Below, in pieces: positions 34,033 to 44,547 of a DNA stretch of 64,000 bases (positions within the stretch are counted from its first letter, which is position 1; each line of letters starts with the position of its first letter). The position numbers were made by a program, and so were the translations under genes. Under the pieces are notes generated by a model. That model saw nothing but the letters and a program-made list of their open reading frames with translations. It was not told the origin of the DNA and made no database searches. The DNA comes from Lewinellaceae bacterium (GTDB taxonomy: Bacteria > Bacteroidota > Bacteroidia > Chitinophagales > Saprospiraceae), in assembly GCA_020636135.1 (NCBI GenBank), contig JACJYK010000002.1:825501-889500 (forward strand), given 5' to 3'.

Positions 34033-35955
34033 ATGGATCTTCGGAGAATAATTCTTTTTTGCCTCTGTTTTATGCCATACACCGGGTACCTGCAAAACCC
34101 GAATCCTGGCGGTGTGGAAGGAGTCCAGCTATGGTTGCGTCCGGAAATCCGGAATGGTCAGGCCGTCTGGGCAGATGGTAACGGGGTCCTTGTGGCCAGG
34201 CATCCCGGAGATTCTTTGAGCTGGCTTAATTACCAGCCCGTGATAGTACCGATGAAGAATCAGCCATTCCGGCTGCCATTGACGGATGTTTCACTTCCTG
34301 CGTTAACGATTTTTTCGGTCTCTGACACACGTTTATCGACGGAGCAAAGCATCTGGAGTTTAGGTCGTGATACACAGGCGGACTTAATCAATACCAACTA
34401 CAGGGTGGCCGATTTGAGTGATCGTTATTTCTTTAATTATCCCGTATCACGGTCATCGGGACCGGTCATCCAGTCCTGCTTTAAAAGTGATTTGGACACC
34501 ACACAGGATAAATTTATCCTCTGGCTGGGCTCGAGGCCTGCCAATCCTTCCATACCCGTCGATGCCTACAACGGGAAACTGGGAGAATGGCTCCTCTTCA
34601 ACCGGGTGCTTTCTCCCACGGAGCGGCAAAAAATTGATTCATACCTGGCAATAAAATATGGCCTGACCTTAGATCAATCCACTCCTAAAAACTACCTGGA
34701 TGCCGATGGCTCGGTGATCTGGGGCGCCCGGAGCATGGCAGGCTATGGACACCGGATAGCCGGTATTGGGCGTGATGATAAATCCGCATTGCGCACAATG
34801 CAGGCAACGTCAAGCCTGCTCCCCGGATTGCCCATTGTTTCTGCTGGCAGGCTGGCAATAAGCAATGCCACCAATTCCAGTACCCTTCCGGATCGTACCT
34901 TTTTCACCTGGGGAGATGATGATCAACCTGTCTTATGGGAAGAAAGTACGGCAGAGATTTCCATGTTGCAAAGGACCTGGTGTGGTCAATGGACCGGTGT
35001 GGTTGAAGGCTTGAAAGGAATTTCTGTTTACTGGGATCCTGAGTTATTACCACCTCCTATGCCTGGCAACCAGTATTGGCTGGTGATGGACACCTCCGGA
35101 AATACCCGTTTCACCCCGGAAGGATGGAGGGCCAGCTCATTGGAGGTGAAATCAGGCAAATTAATGGAAAGTGATATGCCTGACCCTCAGCAGAAAGCAA
35201 AATGGTTGTTCTCCCTGATGCAGGGGCCTCCCTTGTTCTTTAAAACCTGGTGGGATGCACCCCAATGCGGAGCATTGTCTCCCGGAATCCTGTCGGTTCG
35301 GGTAGTGGGAGGTAAAGCTCCCTACCGGATTACATTGGAACAGGAAGGCGGTGTCCGGACTGAAGCAACGATCAATAAGAATTTTTGGGCAGATCAGGCC
35401 CGGGATCCTGGTATTTACTGGCTTGCGATCGAAGATGCTGAGGGTAGACGATATAGGCAGCAACTGGTACTTGCCAATGGGAAGACACAAAACACGGTAT
35501 CCGGAGAAGAATCCTATTTACTGGATGGAAAAGATCTCGACCTAAAGGCTGATCCCGGTTCTCCGGAAGCAGAATATACCTGGATCCTGCCGGATGGTTC
35601 GATGCATTCCGGCAATCATCTTCAGGTCGACTTCCCAGGCCATTACACTTTATTGACCCGGGAAGCTGGTTGTTTGACCGAACTATCATTTATAGTCCTG
35701 AATGCTGCAAAGACTGAACCCATTGCATTGTATCCAAACCTGATCGCTCCCGGCGGTGCATTCCGGTTGGTATGGAAAAATACAGAGGCAGCTCACCTCC
35801 GGGTGGTTTCACCCTCCGGGCAAGTGATCTACCGTCAAGAATTGCTTAAGCCAGGCACTTACCGCATCCAGCCGGGTATTAAACAGCCCGGTTGGTTTGT
35901 GGTGAGCATCCGGCAGGGGCAAAAAGAATTGGTCAGTAAGTTAATCGTGCAATGA
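34033..35955 (+). CDS. Secreted lectin-like protein with T9SS-type C-terminal domain
   Basis: The 640-residue protein has a signal peptide (about 1-19) and GVEGVQLWLRPEI at the start of a concanavalin-like (LamG-type) domain. That domain closes with GELLLFNRVLS-like sequence (GEWLLFNRVLSPTERQKIDS) and YLAIKYGLTLD, a pairing typical of the DUF8202 family in Bacteroidota. A middle region (FTWGDDDQPVLW, RTWCGQWTG) and an Ig/SprB-like segment (APQCGALSPGILSV) follow. The last ~80 residues (ALYPNLIAPGGAFRL to LIVQ) resemble a T9SS sorting domain. The stop overlaps the start of the RHS gene as ATGA, so the two are translationally coupled. Confidence 0.7.
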   Translation: MDLRRIILFCLCFMPYTGYLQNPNPGGVEGVQLWLRPEIRNGQAVWADGNGVLVARHPGDSLSWLNYQPVIVPMKNQPFRLPLTDVSLPALTIFSVSDTRLSTEQSIWSLGRDTQADLINTNYRVADLSDRYFFNYPVSRSSGPVIQSCFKSDLDTTQDKFILWLGSRPANPSIPVDAYNGKLGEWLLFNRVLSPTERQKIDSYLAIKYGLTLDQSTPKNYLDADGSVIWGARSMAGYGHRIAGIGRDDKSALRTMQATSSLLPGLPIVSAGRLAISNATNSSTLPDRTFFTWGDDDQPVLWEESTAEISMLQRTWCGQWTGVVEGLKGISVYWDPELLPPPMPGNQYWLVMDTSGNTRFTPEGWRASSLEVKSGKLMESDMPDPQQKAKWLFSLMQGPPLFFKTWWDAPQCGALSPGILSVRVVGGKAPYRITLEQEGGVRTEATINKNFWADQARDPGIYWLAIEDAEGRRYRQQLVLANGKTQNTVSGEESYLLDGKDLDLKADPGSPEAEYTWILPDGSMHSGNHLQVDFPGHYTLLTREAGCLTELSFIVLNAAKTEPIALYPNLIAPGGAFRLVWKNTEAAHLRVVSPSGQVIYRQELLKPGTYRIQPGIKQPGWFVVSIRQGQKELVSKLIVQ

Positions 35956-38900
35956 TGAAGAAGTACTGGCAATGGATGGCCGCATCTGGGATGCTTATCA
36001 GTCCACTATTGGGAACGGCTCAATCCATGGAACCAGAGCTCCTGGATCCTCAGGAATTCTCCCTGGAAACACAGGCGGACCCTGCTGCAGCGATTGAATT
36101 GATCGGTTATCCGGATGTTGACGCACAAGGAACGGCCAGTTTGCATTTTCCAATAACGCTCCCTCCGGGCCGGAAGGATATGACCCCTGATCTGAATATC
36201 ACCTACAGCAGCGACCTCCAGAATGGTTGGCTGGGCTGGGGATGGGATCTCGCCATCCCGGCCATCGAAATAGACACCCGTTGGGGTACACCCCGGTTCG
36301 ACATCCTGAAAGAGACTGAAACGTATTTATTCAATGGAGAGCAGTTAACTCCGGTGACGCATCGCGGAGAGCTTCAACCCAGATCAGCAGAGAAGATCTT
36401 TCATCCCCGGGTAGAGACAGATTTCCTGCGGATCATCCGTCACGGCAATCAACCGAATAACTATTGGTGGGAGGTATGGGATAATGATGGGAACCGGTAC
36501 AGATACGGTGGCCCGGATGGGGATGCTTCCCTGGCCGATGATCTGGGCAGGATAGTGCGCTGGGCACTGCAGGAGATCCGGGACGCAGACGGCAATACCA
36601 TCCGTTTTGTCTATCAGCAGGTTTCCGATGTCGGGGTGGCTGGTGGCACCGTCGCCGGACGATACCTGTATCCGGAACGCATTGATTATACCGGTTTTGC
36701 CGACACCTCTGGTCCATTCCAGGTCATGTTCTTTCGCGACAAGGAGTTGGGTGAGTCGTCACGGCCGGACAAAATGATCCTGGGGCGATTGGGATTTAAA
36801 GAGGTATGCGGGGATCTGCTGCGGCGTATAGATATAACCTTTAATGATGAGACGATACGTTCTTATCGTTTGGACTACCAAGTTGGCGCGTTTGAGAAGA
36901 CTTTGCTCGCCTCCATTGCCCAATACGACGGGCAGGGTAATCTTTTTTACCGGCACCACTTCACCTATTACGACGAAAGCAAGTTAAACCAGGATTTTCA
37001 GCCTTATTTGCCGACCGTCAGCTGGGATGTACCTTACGACAAGGTACGGGGCAAGATTGTAAACCCGATCCCGGGATTTGATGGAGAGATTACTGTGCTG
37101 GGTGGCGATGCCTCAAACAACATTGGGGGAGGAACGGTTGTCACCGTAGGTCCAATCGGAGATCCCACCAGTAAGATCAACTCAGCTGGTGGCAGCTTTG
37201 CTTATGCCAGCTCCCAGTCGCAGGGATTACTTGCATTGGTGGATATCGACGGTGACGGATTGCCAGATAAAGTGTATACCAGGCAAGGTGCTTTGTACTA
37301 CCGGAGTAATCAGGTCCGGCAAGACAATTCATTTGGGCCTGAACGACCCATCCGGGGTATTTCCGGTTTTTCCGCAACCAAAGCATCCAGCACCAGCATA
37401 GGTGCGGAAGGCCATGTTGGTTTTGTATTTGGTGGTTACGAGCATACGAATACCACGACCCGGGCTACTACCTACTTTACGGACTTCAATGGTGATGACC
37501 TGGTTGACATTGCAAAGGATGGGATCGTTTATTTTAATCACATCAATGCTGCCGGTGAGCCGGAATTTACCCGTAGTAGCAATCCAACCCCCAATCCGGT
37601 TACACCAGCTTCGCCGCCAGATCCTAACCTTTTTGCTGAGGATACGAGTGAGCTGCTGCAAAAAATGACTGATTTTCCACTGCATGATGTCGTCAGGATG
37701 TGGCAGGCACCGGATACGGGTTACGTTAGCATAGATGCACCGGTCCATTTGCTGGAAGATCCTGCAGCAGCAGATTATACCCATAAGGACGGCGTACGGG
37801 TCTCGATACAGAAGCAGGGCAGCGAGTTATGGTCTTCGCGGATAATGGGTGATGATTATGGCATTAAAAATCCTGGCAATGTTCAATATTTCCGTGTAAA
37901 TAAAGGGGATCGTATTTATTTCCGCGTACAGTCGGTTTTCGACGGCGCCTACGATCAGGTGATCTGGGATCCTCGTATTACCTACGAAAGTATTTCCGGA
38001 GATACCCTTACCGCCAACGGGAAATCAAGGAAAACGTACCAGGCATCTTCCGATTTTCTCCTGACCGCAATGCAATCCCTGCATATGCCGCTTGACGGGC
38101 AGGTGTCTATTGAAGGCACATTCACAAAAGGCCGGTTGACCGATGACCTTCGTTTACAGATCTTAAGAGTGGATGGTGCGGATACCATTTATGTCCTGGA
38201 CCGCCTATTGCGTTCGGATAGTGTGATAAGCACGGACATTGCAATTTCAGGCCTACCGGTCAGGGATGCCGATGTATTTTATTTTCGCCTCTTAACGTCT
38301 ACGCAGGTGGACTGGAGAGCGCTGGATTGGAAGCCGCGTATTTATTATACCCAGGCCGATAGCCAGCAGGTGATCGGTACCAATGGTCAGCCGCTCTTTG
38401 ACTTTTATCCGGTAGTGGATTATTCCATGTTCAACAATCCGCTTCGGCCCGCCGCCATCTGGCAGGCGGCAAACACCGGTACCCTGGATGTATCGGTTTC
38501 ATTACCTGGCATTGCCGACACGCTCAGTGGAGAGATTACCCTTTCGGTCAAATCACTGCATACGCTGGTTGGGAGGAAGACAATATCCATCCGCAATGGC
38601 GCTGCAGCTCAGGGGCTCTCTTTATCGGCACCGGTGGTTAGCGGGGACAGTTTATGGATCGAAATCCATACGACCAATCCGGTGATGGCTTACGCATTTA
38701 AAGGCCTGCAGGCCACCATTCAACTCAACCAGATCACGACTGCGATCCGGCCCGGACTGTTCACCACTTCCCGCGTACAGCAGTCCTTATTTGGACCATT
38801 GTATCGCGGTTGGGGTCAGTTTGCGTATTATGGTAATGGTAACCGGGCCAATAGCCCGATCGTGGAATCCGACCTCAAGCTGGATGACAAGATGATGCAG

Positions 38901-41900
38901 GTAGATACATCAGAGATCGACCTGGAAGACCCTGAATCTCTGGGTGACTTATTCAATGCCAAAGAAGCGGCCTTGATCATCCTGGTACCCGATGTGCTTT
39001 CACAATCCTGGAAGGGCTACGACAACCTGACCTATGTCCTGGCTAACAGCATCAGCAGTTCGCGGCTGGGTGAGGATGATCTGATCGTGACGGCTCCGGC
39101 CTCTAATGGTGAAGGGTTGGCCGCTCCGGCCCGTCGCTTTAAAAATACCATGCATAGTGTTGCCGTGGGCGGTGGGGTAGGAGTGGTGAATGGATCTGCC
39201 GGTACTTCCTGGAGCGAGACAGAGACATTGCTGGATGTGCTGGATATGAATGGAGACCGGTATCCGGACATTGTTACTAAGGATATGATTCAGTACAGCA
39301 CACCATTGGGAGGCTGGGAGTCGAACGGAGTTCCCTATGACCTGGGGATCCATCTGGCAAAGTCCAATTCCCTGGGAGCCACACTGGGAGGTGGTTTTAT
39401 CTATTCCAGCACCTCCAATTCGGGAGAAGCCGCCGGAGGAATATCGCGTGCTGCCAGAGTTAAATCCCGGACAGGCACTTCTGGTAAACGGGCGCGTTCG
39501 GCGGCAAAAACAGCAGCGGAAGCCATCGGTATCAGCGGCAATTTTACCACCGATGACGACCATGCGGAACACAGCTGGCTGGATATGAATGGTGATGGAC
39601 TGGTGGATAAAGTATATCAGGATGGCCGCGTTGCCTTAAATCTCGGGTACCGGTTTGCATCTGCAGAAAACTGGGGATTCTCGACCATTCGAGAAGGTAA
39701 GAGCTCGGACTACGGCGCAGGCCTGGGTGTCAACTATAGTAATGGCAGTATCGTAGCCGGTACTTCGTTATCGAGAACGGATATCTGGACCACTGCCGGA
39801 CTGGAAGACCTGAATGGCGATGGTCTGCCCGATTGGGTGGTTGGAACAGATCCTTTCCGGGTCAGGATGAACACGGGCAGTGGTTTTGGCCCGGCGCAAT
39901 CCTGGGAAGGCATAGCCGGATTGGAGACCTCGTCAGCCACCGGTGAATCCGTCAACACGGCTTTCACGGCATGCATAGAAATCGTATTCATTGGTATCCG
40001 CATCTGTATTAATCCCGGATTTTTCACAGGCCAGGGTGTCAGCCGTGGACAGACCCTGCTTGAAGATATCAATGGCGATGGCTATGCCGACTACCTGGTT
40101 GCCACGGAAAATGACGGTGACCTGGATGTTGCGCCATCCACCCTGGGAAGAACAAACCGGCTAAAAACTGTCGAAAACCCATTGGGAGGTGCACTTATCC
40201 TGGACTATGCAGTCGCAGGGAATACCTATGGATTACCATATGGTCAATGGGTGCTCTCGGATGTGCGGCAGACAGACGGGGTGGGGGGCGATGGCGCCGA
40301 TACCATCCACACAAGCTATTCCTATTCACAGGGTTATTACGACCGACGTGAACGGATGTTTTACGGTTTTGGCAAGGTACAGATGAATGATTGGAGTGCA
40401 GATTCCGTCTACCGGACCGTAGAGACCACCTACGATGTTACTTCGTACTACAGAAAAGGGCTTAAACTGTCGGAGTCGGTCATGGACGGCAATCATCGCC
40501 TTTATGTCCGGGATCAGTATACCTACGAGCTCAGGTATCCGGATCTGGGAACGGTGGTTCCTGTCAGCCTGGAAAGCCTGGAGAATGCAACCTATTTTCC
40601 GGCACTGGTTTCTCAATCGACCGGGTATTACGAAGGACAGGAGACACCGGGACTGGAACACCGGATGGATTTTGACTATGATGTACACGGAAATCAGATC
40701 CTGGAGCGGGACTACGGCAATGGGAATCCGGAGGATGTACTTACCACGACCACCAGTTATCACAACCTGGATGACCAGCACATTTATTCGGTACCGGAAG
40801 AGATCCTCCTGACAGATGACAACGGATGGCTCAGACGACGTACCGTCTCCGTGGATGACGCCGGTAACATTACAGAGACCAGGGATTACCTGAGTCAGGA
40901 TTCGGTAGCTGTGAACACGTATGCTTTCGACAAATATGGCAATCTCATAGAGGCTATCCGGCCCGAGAATCTCCATGGCGACCGACTGTCCTTTACTTAT
41001 CAGTGGGACGCTGACCTGCATACCTACCTGCAGGAAGTCAGAGACAGCTACGGAAATCATTCCGCCTATGAATACGACCCACGTTTCGGTGAGCTTACGT
41101 TACGTTCGGACATGAATGGGCAGCAGGTGCGTTATTTGTTCGATGAATTCGGACGTGTGAGTTCGATTACCAGCCCGTTTGAACTGGCTGCAGATAAGCC
41201 TTTTTCGCAGCGTTATCAATATCATCTGGATGCTCCGGTGGCTTATGCAGAGACTTATTCCTGGGATGCGACCCGGGAGTCGGACATCCTGTCCGTATTA
41301 TTTGTAGACGGGTTAAACAGGGATATCCAGACCAAACATACGTTGGCTTTGTTTCAGGGGGATGGGTTGGCGGATAAAGATGTTCTTCAGGTTTCGGGTA
41401 AGGTGGAGTACGATGATCTGGGGCGGGCAGTTGCCAGTTATTACCCGGTTACCGAATCGCTCTCCAATGCAGGTGTTTATAATAGTGAGAAAGCCAGTAC
41501 GGCACCCACCCGGATCATGTACGATGTCCTGGACCGCACGGTTAATGAAACACGGCCTGATGGTACGGTCCTTTCCATGCACTATGACATAGCTCCTGAT
41601 TATCAGATGGAACCATCGATTCATCTCACCCTGACCGATGCGCTGGGTAGCCGGCGCCATACCTACTGGGATGTACGTGACCGGCAGTCTGCCGCGATGG
41701 ATGAGACGGAAAATGGGGAAGTCTGGACATCATTTACGTACAATGCGCTGGGAGAACTATTAAGCACCGAAGATGATCAGGGCGTTATGACCACCTATCG
41801 CTACGATCGATTTGGCCAGTTGCTGAAAAAGGAGAACAGTGATGAAGGAACTACCATTGATAGATACGATCTCGCCGGTAATTTAATCTCCCGTACCACG

Positions 41901-44381
41901 GCTTCACTGGAGCAAAATATTCCGGATGATGGAGCGATCCGTTACGACTACGATCACGAAAGGCTTACACAAATTACCTATCCCAAGCACATCGAGAACA
42001 ATGTTTATTACCATTATGGTAAACCCGATGCCGATAACTACCGTGCTGGCAGGGTTTGGTTCGTAGAAGATGCTTCGGGAGGCAGGGAGTGGACTTTCGA
42101 TGCATTGGGCAATATTGATAAAGAGATCAGGACCATGCTGATCAATGCAACACATATTGCAACTTATATATCAACAAGTACCAGCGACACCTGGGGCCGA
42201 ACGCTCGTCATGCAATATCCTGACGCAGAAAAGGTGACTTATGCCTACAATGGTGGTGGTATGCTGACAAAGATGTACGGAGAAAAACTTGGATACCGTT
42301 ATGACTATCTGACTCAAATAGGATATGATGCCTTTGGTGACCGCACCTTCATTCGGTTTGGCAATGATGTCCACCAGTCCACCACCTATGACGTGACACG
42401 GCGGCGTGTTAATAGCATCACTGCAGGGTCCCTGAAGGGAGAATTTATGACATCCGGTTACGATTATGACCCGGAGAGTAATGTGACCGGGATATCTGAT
42501 CAGACCAACCTGGGAGATGCCTCCCGAAACTCTTCATTCACAGCCGATTATGGTTACGATCGGCTGCATCGGTTGACCCAGGCAAAGGGAAGCAATGCAG
42601 GAAATCAACAACATGCTTTTGATCTGGATATGGCTTACAATCATGCTGCGAATATTAGACAAAAGCAACAGAGGATCCTGCTTGACGGAAAATTGGAAGA
42701 AGGCCGGAGCCTGGACTGGACCTTCGCTTACGGCAACCGCCATGCTCCCGACCGGATCAATGAAAAACTACTTCAGTACGATGCCAATGGGAATCTGGCA
42801 GATCAGTCGGCTACGGTTGTCTTTGATAACCGTCAAATGATCTGGGATGAAGAAAACCGGCTTACCGGGGTCTCCGACAACGGTGAAATGAGCAGGTATA
42901 CCTATGATGCAGAAAGTCAGCGTGCTATTAAGAGCAGTGGCGGAAGTCAGGGCATCTTCCTGGATGGTGAGACCGTGGGGTTTGTCAATCATTCCGATAA
43001 TTTCACTGCTTATGTAAGCCCTTACCTGACCATTCGTGAGGATCGATTTATCAAACATTATTATATCGACGATGTACGCTTTTTAAGCAAGCAGGGCACC
43101 GGTAAGTTTGTCCACGACTTGTTACCCACCTATGGCGGCATCTCAGCAGGTAATATTGATTATCAAAAACGGATGGTAGCTCTTCAGCAAGGTCTTGATC
43201 AATATTACCACGACCTGGGCATTCCTCCCGGGCCACCCACCCTTTATGGTTATTATGCCAATCCGGATGTGAACGGAAACCCTCTGCCCGGGGGACAGGG
43301 AGGTCAACCCTGGCAGATACCTCCGGCTAACTGGAATTTGCCTATTGGCCCCCCGGATACGACCGGGCCTCCGGGGCCGCCGGTGTGGATCAATGCCGCC
43401 GACACCATTCAATCAGAGCCAGGATATGGATTCACTGGGGACGCGCTGGCTAAGGAAATATTGGATTTTTATTACCTCAGTGATGCGCAGGGAAATGTAA
43501 CCTATGTGACTAATCACGCCGGAGAGGTGATCCGCCACGTGACCTATTTGCCTTTCGGTGAGATTCTTCAGGATGAAAAGTTTGATGACCATGTACCCGA
43601 TTATCTCTTTGGTGGTAAAGAGCGGGACGCCGAAACGGGCATGTATTATTTTGGCGCCCGCTATTACGATCCGCGTATGTCCATGTGGCAAAGCCCGGAC
43701 CCTGCGGCTGGCGAGTATCCTTCACTGAGTCCTTATGCTTACGTGGCGAACAACCCTTTGAAATATTCCGATCCCGACGGCAATCTGATCGTCATTGCCA
43801 GCAAAAGCAGTGCTTCTTTTAAAAATGATGTCCGCCGTGCCTTCCGCTATCTGCAAAATAGCCCCACCGGCAACAGATTGATAAGCACCCTGAAAAAGTC
43901 ATCGCATACCATCCGCATTGAAGAGACCAGGGATTTGGCCGGTGTCGAATTCTCTCCGGACGACCTTACAGTGATCTGGCATCCGCGATCTGCACTCAAA
44001 GTTAAGAACGGAGGGAGGCAGACACCTGCATTAGGATTGGCTCATGAACTGGGGCACGCAGAAAAACGAATCCGCAATGCCCGTGAAGAAGACCGCGATT
44101 TTGAGCATAAACTCCATAACGGTTATCATAATGTAGCGGAGAAAAAGATCATTCGCGGATTGGAATATAAGATTGCCAGGGAACTGAATGAAGCGACACG
44201 CACAGACCACGAAGGCAGTGAATACCTGGCGACCAGCCCGGTGTCGACCCAACCGGTTGCTTCCCGCAGCAAAAGACCGCCGAGGAAAAATCTTCAACCC
44301 CGGCGTACAACACGTCCCGGAGCTAGTTCCGCCAAGCAAAAGAAAATCAATCGTATGGCCACCTTCAGGCCCCGGGAGTAG
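35952..44381 (+). CDS. Giant SpvB/TcdB/RHS toxin-like protein with C-terminal M91-like metalloprotease
   Basis: The 2809-residue protein has a signal peptide (about 1-24) and an SpvB domain (GTASLHFPITLPPGR, MTPDLNITYSS, GWLGWGWDLAIPAI). FG-GAP/VCBS repeats of the DxNGDGxxD type follow (six seen, e.g. DINGDGYADYLVA), with TcB middle-domain segments between. RHS/YD repeats then lead to an RHS-associated core: GGKERDAETGMYYFGARYYDP to YAYVANNPLKYSDPDGN. The shell should enclose the variable tail, as in Tc toxin BC cocoons, with cleavage near DPDG (2607-2610). TcB-like and TcC-like parts are fused in one chain and no TcA gene is in the window. It overlaps the previous gene by 4 bp. Confidence 0.92.
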   Translation: MMKKYWQWMAASGMLISPLLGTAQSMEPELLDPQEFSLETQADPAAAIELIGYPDVDAQGTASLHFPITLPPGRKDMTPDLNITYSSDLQNGWLGWGWDLAIPAIEIDTRWGTPRFDILKETETYLFNGEQLTPVTHRGELQPRSAEKIFHPRVETDFLRIIRHGNQPNNYWWEVWDNDGNRYRYGGPDGDASLADDLGRIVRWALQEIRDADGNTIRFVYQQVSDVGVAGGTVAGRYLYPERIDYTGFADTSGPFQVMFFRDKELGESSRPDKMILGRLGFKEVCGDLLRRIDITFNDETIRSYRLDYQVGAFEKTLLASIAQYDGQGNLFYRHHFTYYDESKLNQDFQPYLPTVSWDVPYDKVRGKIVNPIPGFDGEITVLGGDASNNIGGGTVVTVGPIGDPTSKINSAGGSFAYASSQSQGLLALVDIDGDGLPDKVYTRQGALYYRSNQVRQDNSFGPERPIRGISGFSATKASSTSIGAEGHVGFVFGGYEHTNTTTRATTYFTDFNGDDLVDIAKDGIVYFNHINAAGEPEFTRSSNPTPNPVTPASPPDPNLFAEDTSELLQKMTDFPLHDVVRMWQAPDTGYVSIDAPVHLLEDPAAADYTHKDGVRVSIQKQGSELWSSRIMGDDYGIKNPGNVQYFRVNKGDRIYFRVQSVFDGAYDQVIWDPRITYESISGDTLTANGKSRKTYQASSDFLLTAMQSLHMPLDGQVSIEGTFTKGRLTDDLRLQILRVDGADTIYVLDRLLRSDSVISTDIAISGLPVRDADVFYFRLLTSTQVDWRALDWKPRIYYTQADSQQVIGTNGQPLFDFYPVVDYSMFNNPLRPAAIWQAANTGTLDVSVSLPGIADTLSGEITLSVKSLHTLVGRKTISIRNGAAAQGLSLSAPVVSGDSLWIEIHTTNPVMAYAFKGLQATIQLNQITTAIRPGLFTTSRVQQSLFGPLYRGWGQFAYYGNGNRANSPIVESDLKLDDKMMQVDTSEIDLEDPESLGDLFNAKEAALIILVPDVLSQSWKGYDNLTYVLANSISSSRLGEDDLIVTAPASNGEGLAAPARRFKNTMHSVAVGGGVGVVNGSAGTSWSETETLLDVLDMNGDRYPDIVTKDMIQYSTPLGGWESNGVPYDLGIHLAKSNSLGATLGGGFIYSSTSNSGEAAGGISRAARVKSRTGTSGKRARSAAKTAAEAIGISGNFTTDDDHAEHSWLDMNGDGLVDKVYQDGRVALNLGYRFASAENWGFSTIREGKSSDYGAGLGVNYSNGSIVAGTSLSRTDIWTTAGLEDLNGDGLPDWVVGTDPFRVRMNTGSGFGPAQSWEGIAGLETSSATGESVNTAFTACIEIVFIGIRICINPGFFTGQGVSRGQTLLEDINGDGYADYLVATENDGDLDVAPSTLGRTNRLKTVENPLGGALILDYAVAGNTYGLPYGQWVLSDVRQTDGVGGDGADTIHTSYSYSQGYYDRRERMFYGFGKVQMNDWSADSVYRTVETTYDVTSYYRKGLKLSESVMDGNHRLYVRDQYTYELRYPDLGTVVPVSLESLENATYFPALVSQSTGYYEGQETPGLEHRMDFDYDVHGNQILERDYGNGNPEDVLTTTTSYHNLDDQHIYSVPEEILLTDDNGWLRRRTVSVDDAGNITETRDYLSQDSVAVNTYAFDKYGNLIEAIRPENLHGDRLSFTYQWDADLHTYLQEVRDSYGNHSAYEYDPRFGELTLRSDMNGQQVRYLFDEFGRVSSITSPFELAADKPFSQRYQYHLDAPVAYAETYSWDATRESDILSVLFVDGLNRDIQTKHTLALFQGDGLADKDVLQVSGKVEYDDLGRAVASYYPVTESLSNAGVYNSEKASTAPTRIMYDVLDRTVNETRPDGTVLSMHYDIAPDYQMEPSIHLTLTDALGSRRHTYWDVRDRQSAAMDETENGEVWTSFTYNALGELLSTEDDQGVMTTYRYDRFGQLLKKENSDEGTTIDRYDLAGNLISRTTASLEQNIPDDGAIRYDYDHERLTQITYPKHIENNVYYHYGKPDADNYRAGRVWFVEDASGGREWTFDALGNIDKEIRTMLINATHIATYISTSTSDTWGRTLVMQYPDAEKVTYAYNGGGMLTKMYGEKLGYRYDYLTQIGYDAFGDRTFIRFGNDVHQSTTYDVTRRRVNSITAGSLKGEFMTSGYDYDPESNVTGISDQTNLGDASRNSSFTADYGYDRLHRLTQAKGSNAGNQQHAFDLDMAYNHAANIRQKQQRILLDGKLEEGRSLDWTFAYGNRHAPDRINEKLLQYDANGNLADQSATVVFDNRQMIWDEENRLTGVSDNGEMSRYTYDAESQRAIKSSGGSQGIFLDGETVGFVNHSDNFTAYVSPYLTIREDRFIKHYYIDDVRFLSKQGTGKFVHDLLPTYGGISAGNIDYQKRMVALQQGLDQYYHDLGIPPGPPTLYGYYANPDVNGNPLPGGQGGQPWQIPPANWNLPIGPPDTTGPPGPPVWINAADTIQSEPGYGFTGDALAKEILDFYYLSDAQGNVTYVTNHAGEVIRHVTYLPFGEILQDEKFDDHVPDYLFGGKERDAETGMYYFGARYYDPRMSMWQSPDPAAGEYPSLSPYAYVANNPLKYSDPDGNLIVIASKSSASFKNDVRRAFRYLQNSPTGNRLISTLKKSSHTIRIEETRDLAGVEFSPDDLTVIWHPRSALKVKNGGRQTPALGLAHELGHAEKRIRNAREEDRDFEHKLHNGYHNVAEKKIIRGLEYKIARELNEATRTDHEGSEYLATSPVSTQPVASRSKRPPRKNLQPRRTTRPGASSAKQKKINRMATFRPRE
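43782..44378 (+). other. Variable toxin domain of the RHS protein: HELGH zinc protease (M91-like)
   Basis: Residues 2611-2809 follow the RHS core and differ in style from it. GLAHELGHAEK places HELGH at 2698-2702, a zinc-binding HExxH. About 45 residues on, EKKIIRGLEYKIARELNEATRTDH resembles the E...N..RRELG..xRxxY end of peptidase M91 (NleD-type) domains found at the ends of other RHS proteins. The last ~40 residues are strongly basic and Pro-rich (KRPPRK, PRRTTRP). The M91 assignment is by pattern only. Confidence 0.65.
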
Positions 44382-44517
44382 CGCAGGTGAGAATCCGGAG
44401 CATTGCATTTATATAGCGCATCCATGGGTCAAAGGATTACGGTAGGGTGAACATTTCCAAAGATTTATTCCTCCCCGCAATTCAGGAGGGTATGCCGATT
44501 TCTCGGGTAGAAAAGAG

Positions 44518-44525
44518 TATCTTTG
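44518..44525 (+). promoter_or_regulatory. -7 promoter element of purA
   Basis: TATCTTTG matches TAnnTTTG exactly, 22 bp before the purA ATG. It lets purA be expressed independently of the RHS cassette that now precedes it. Confidence 0.55.
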
Positions 44526-44547
44526 GCTCTTTAAAACACACAACTCG

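Noticed and set aside
44188..44445. Possible immunity gene overlapping the end of the RHS gene
   Set aside because: The 85-residue frame is a shadow of the basic toxin tail with no start context or recognisable motif.
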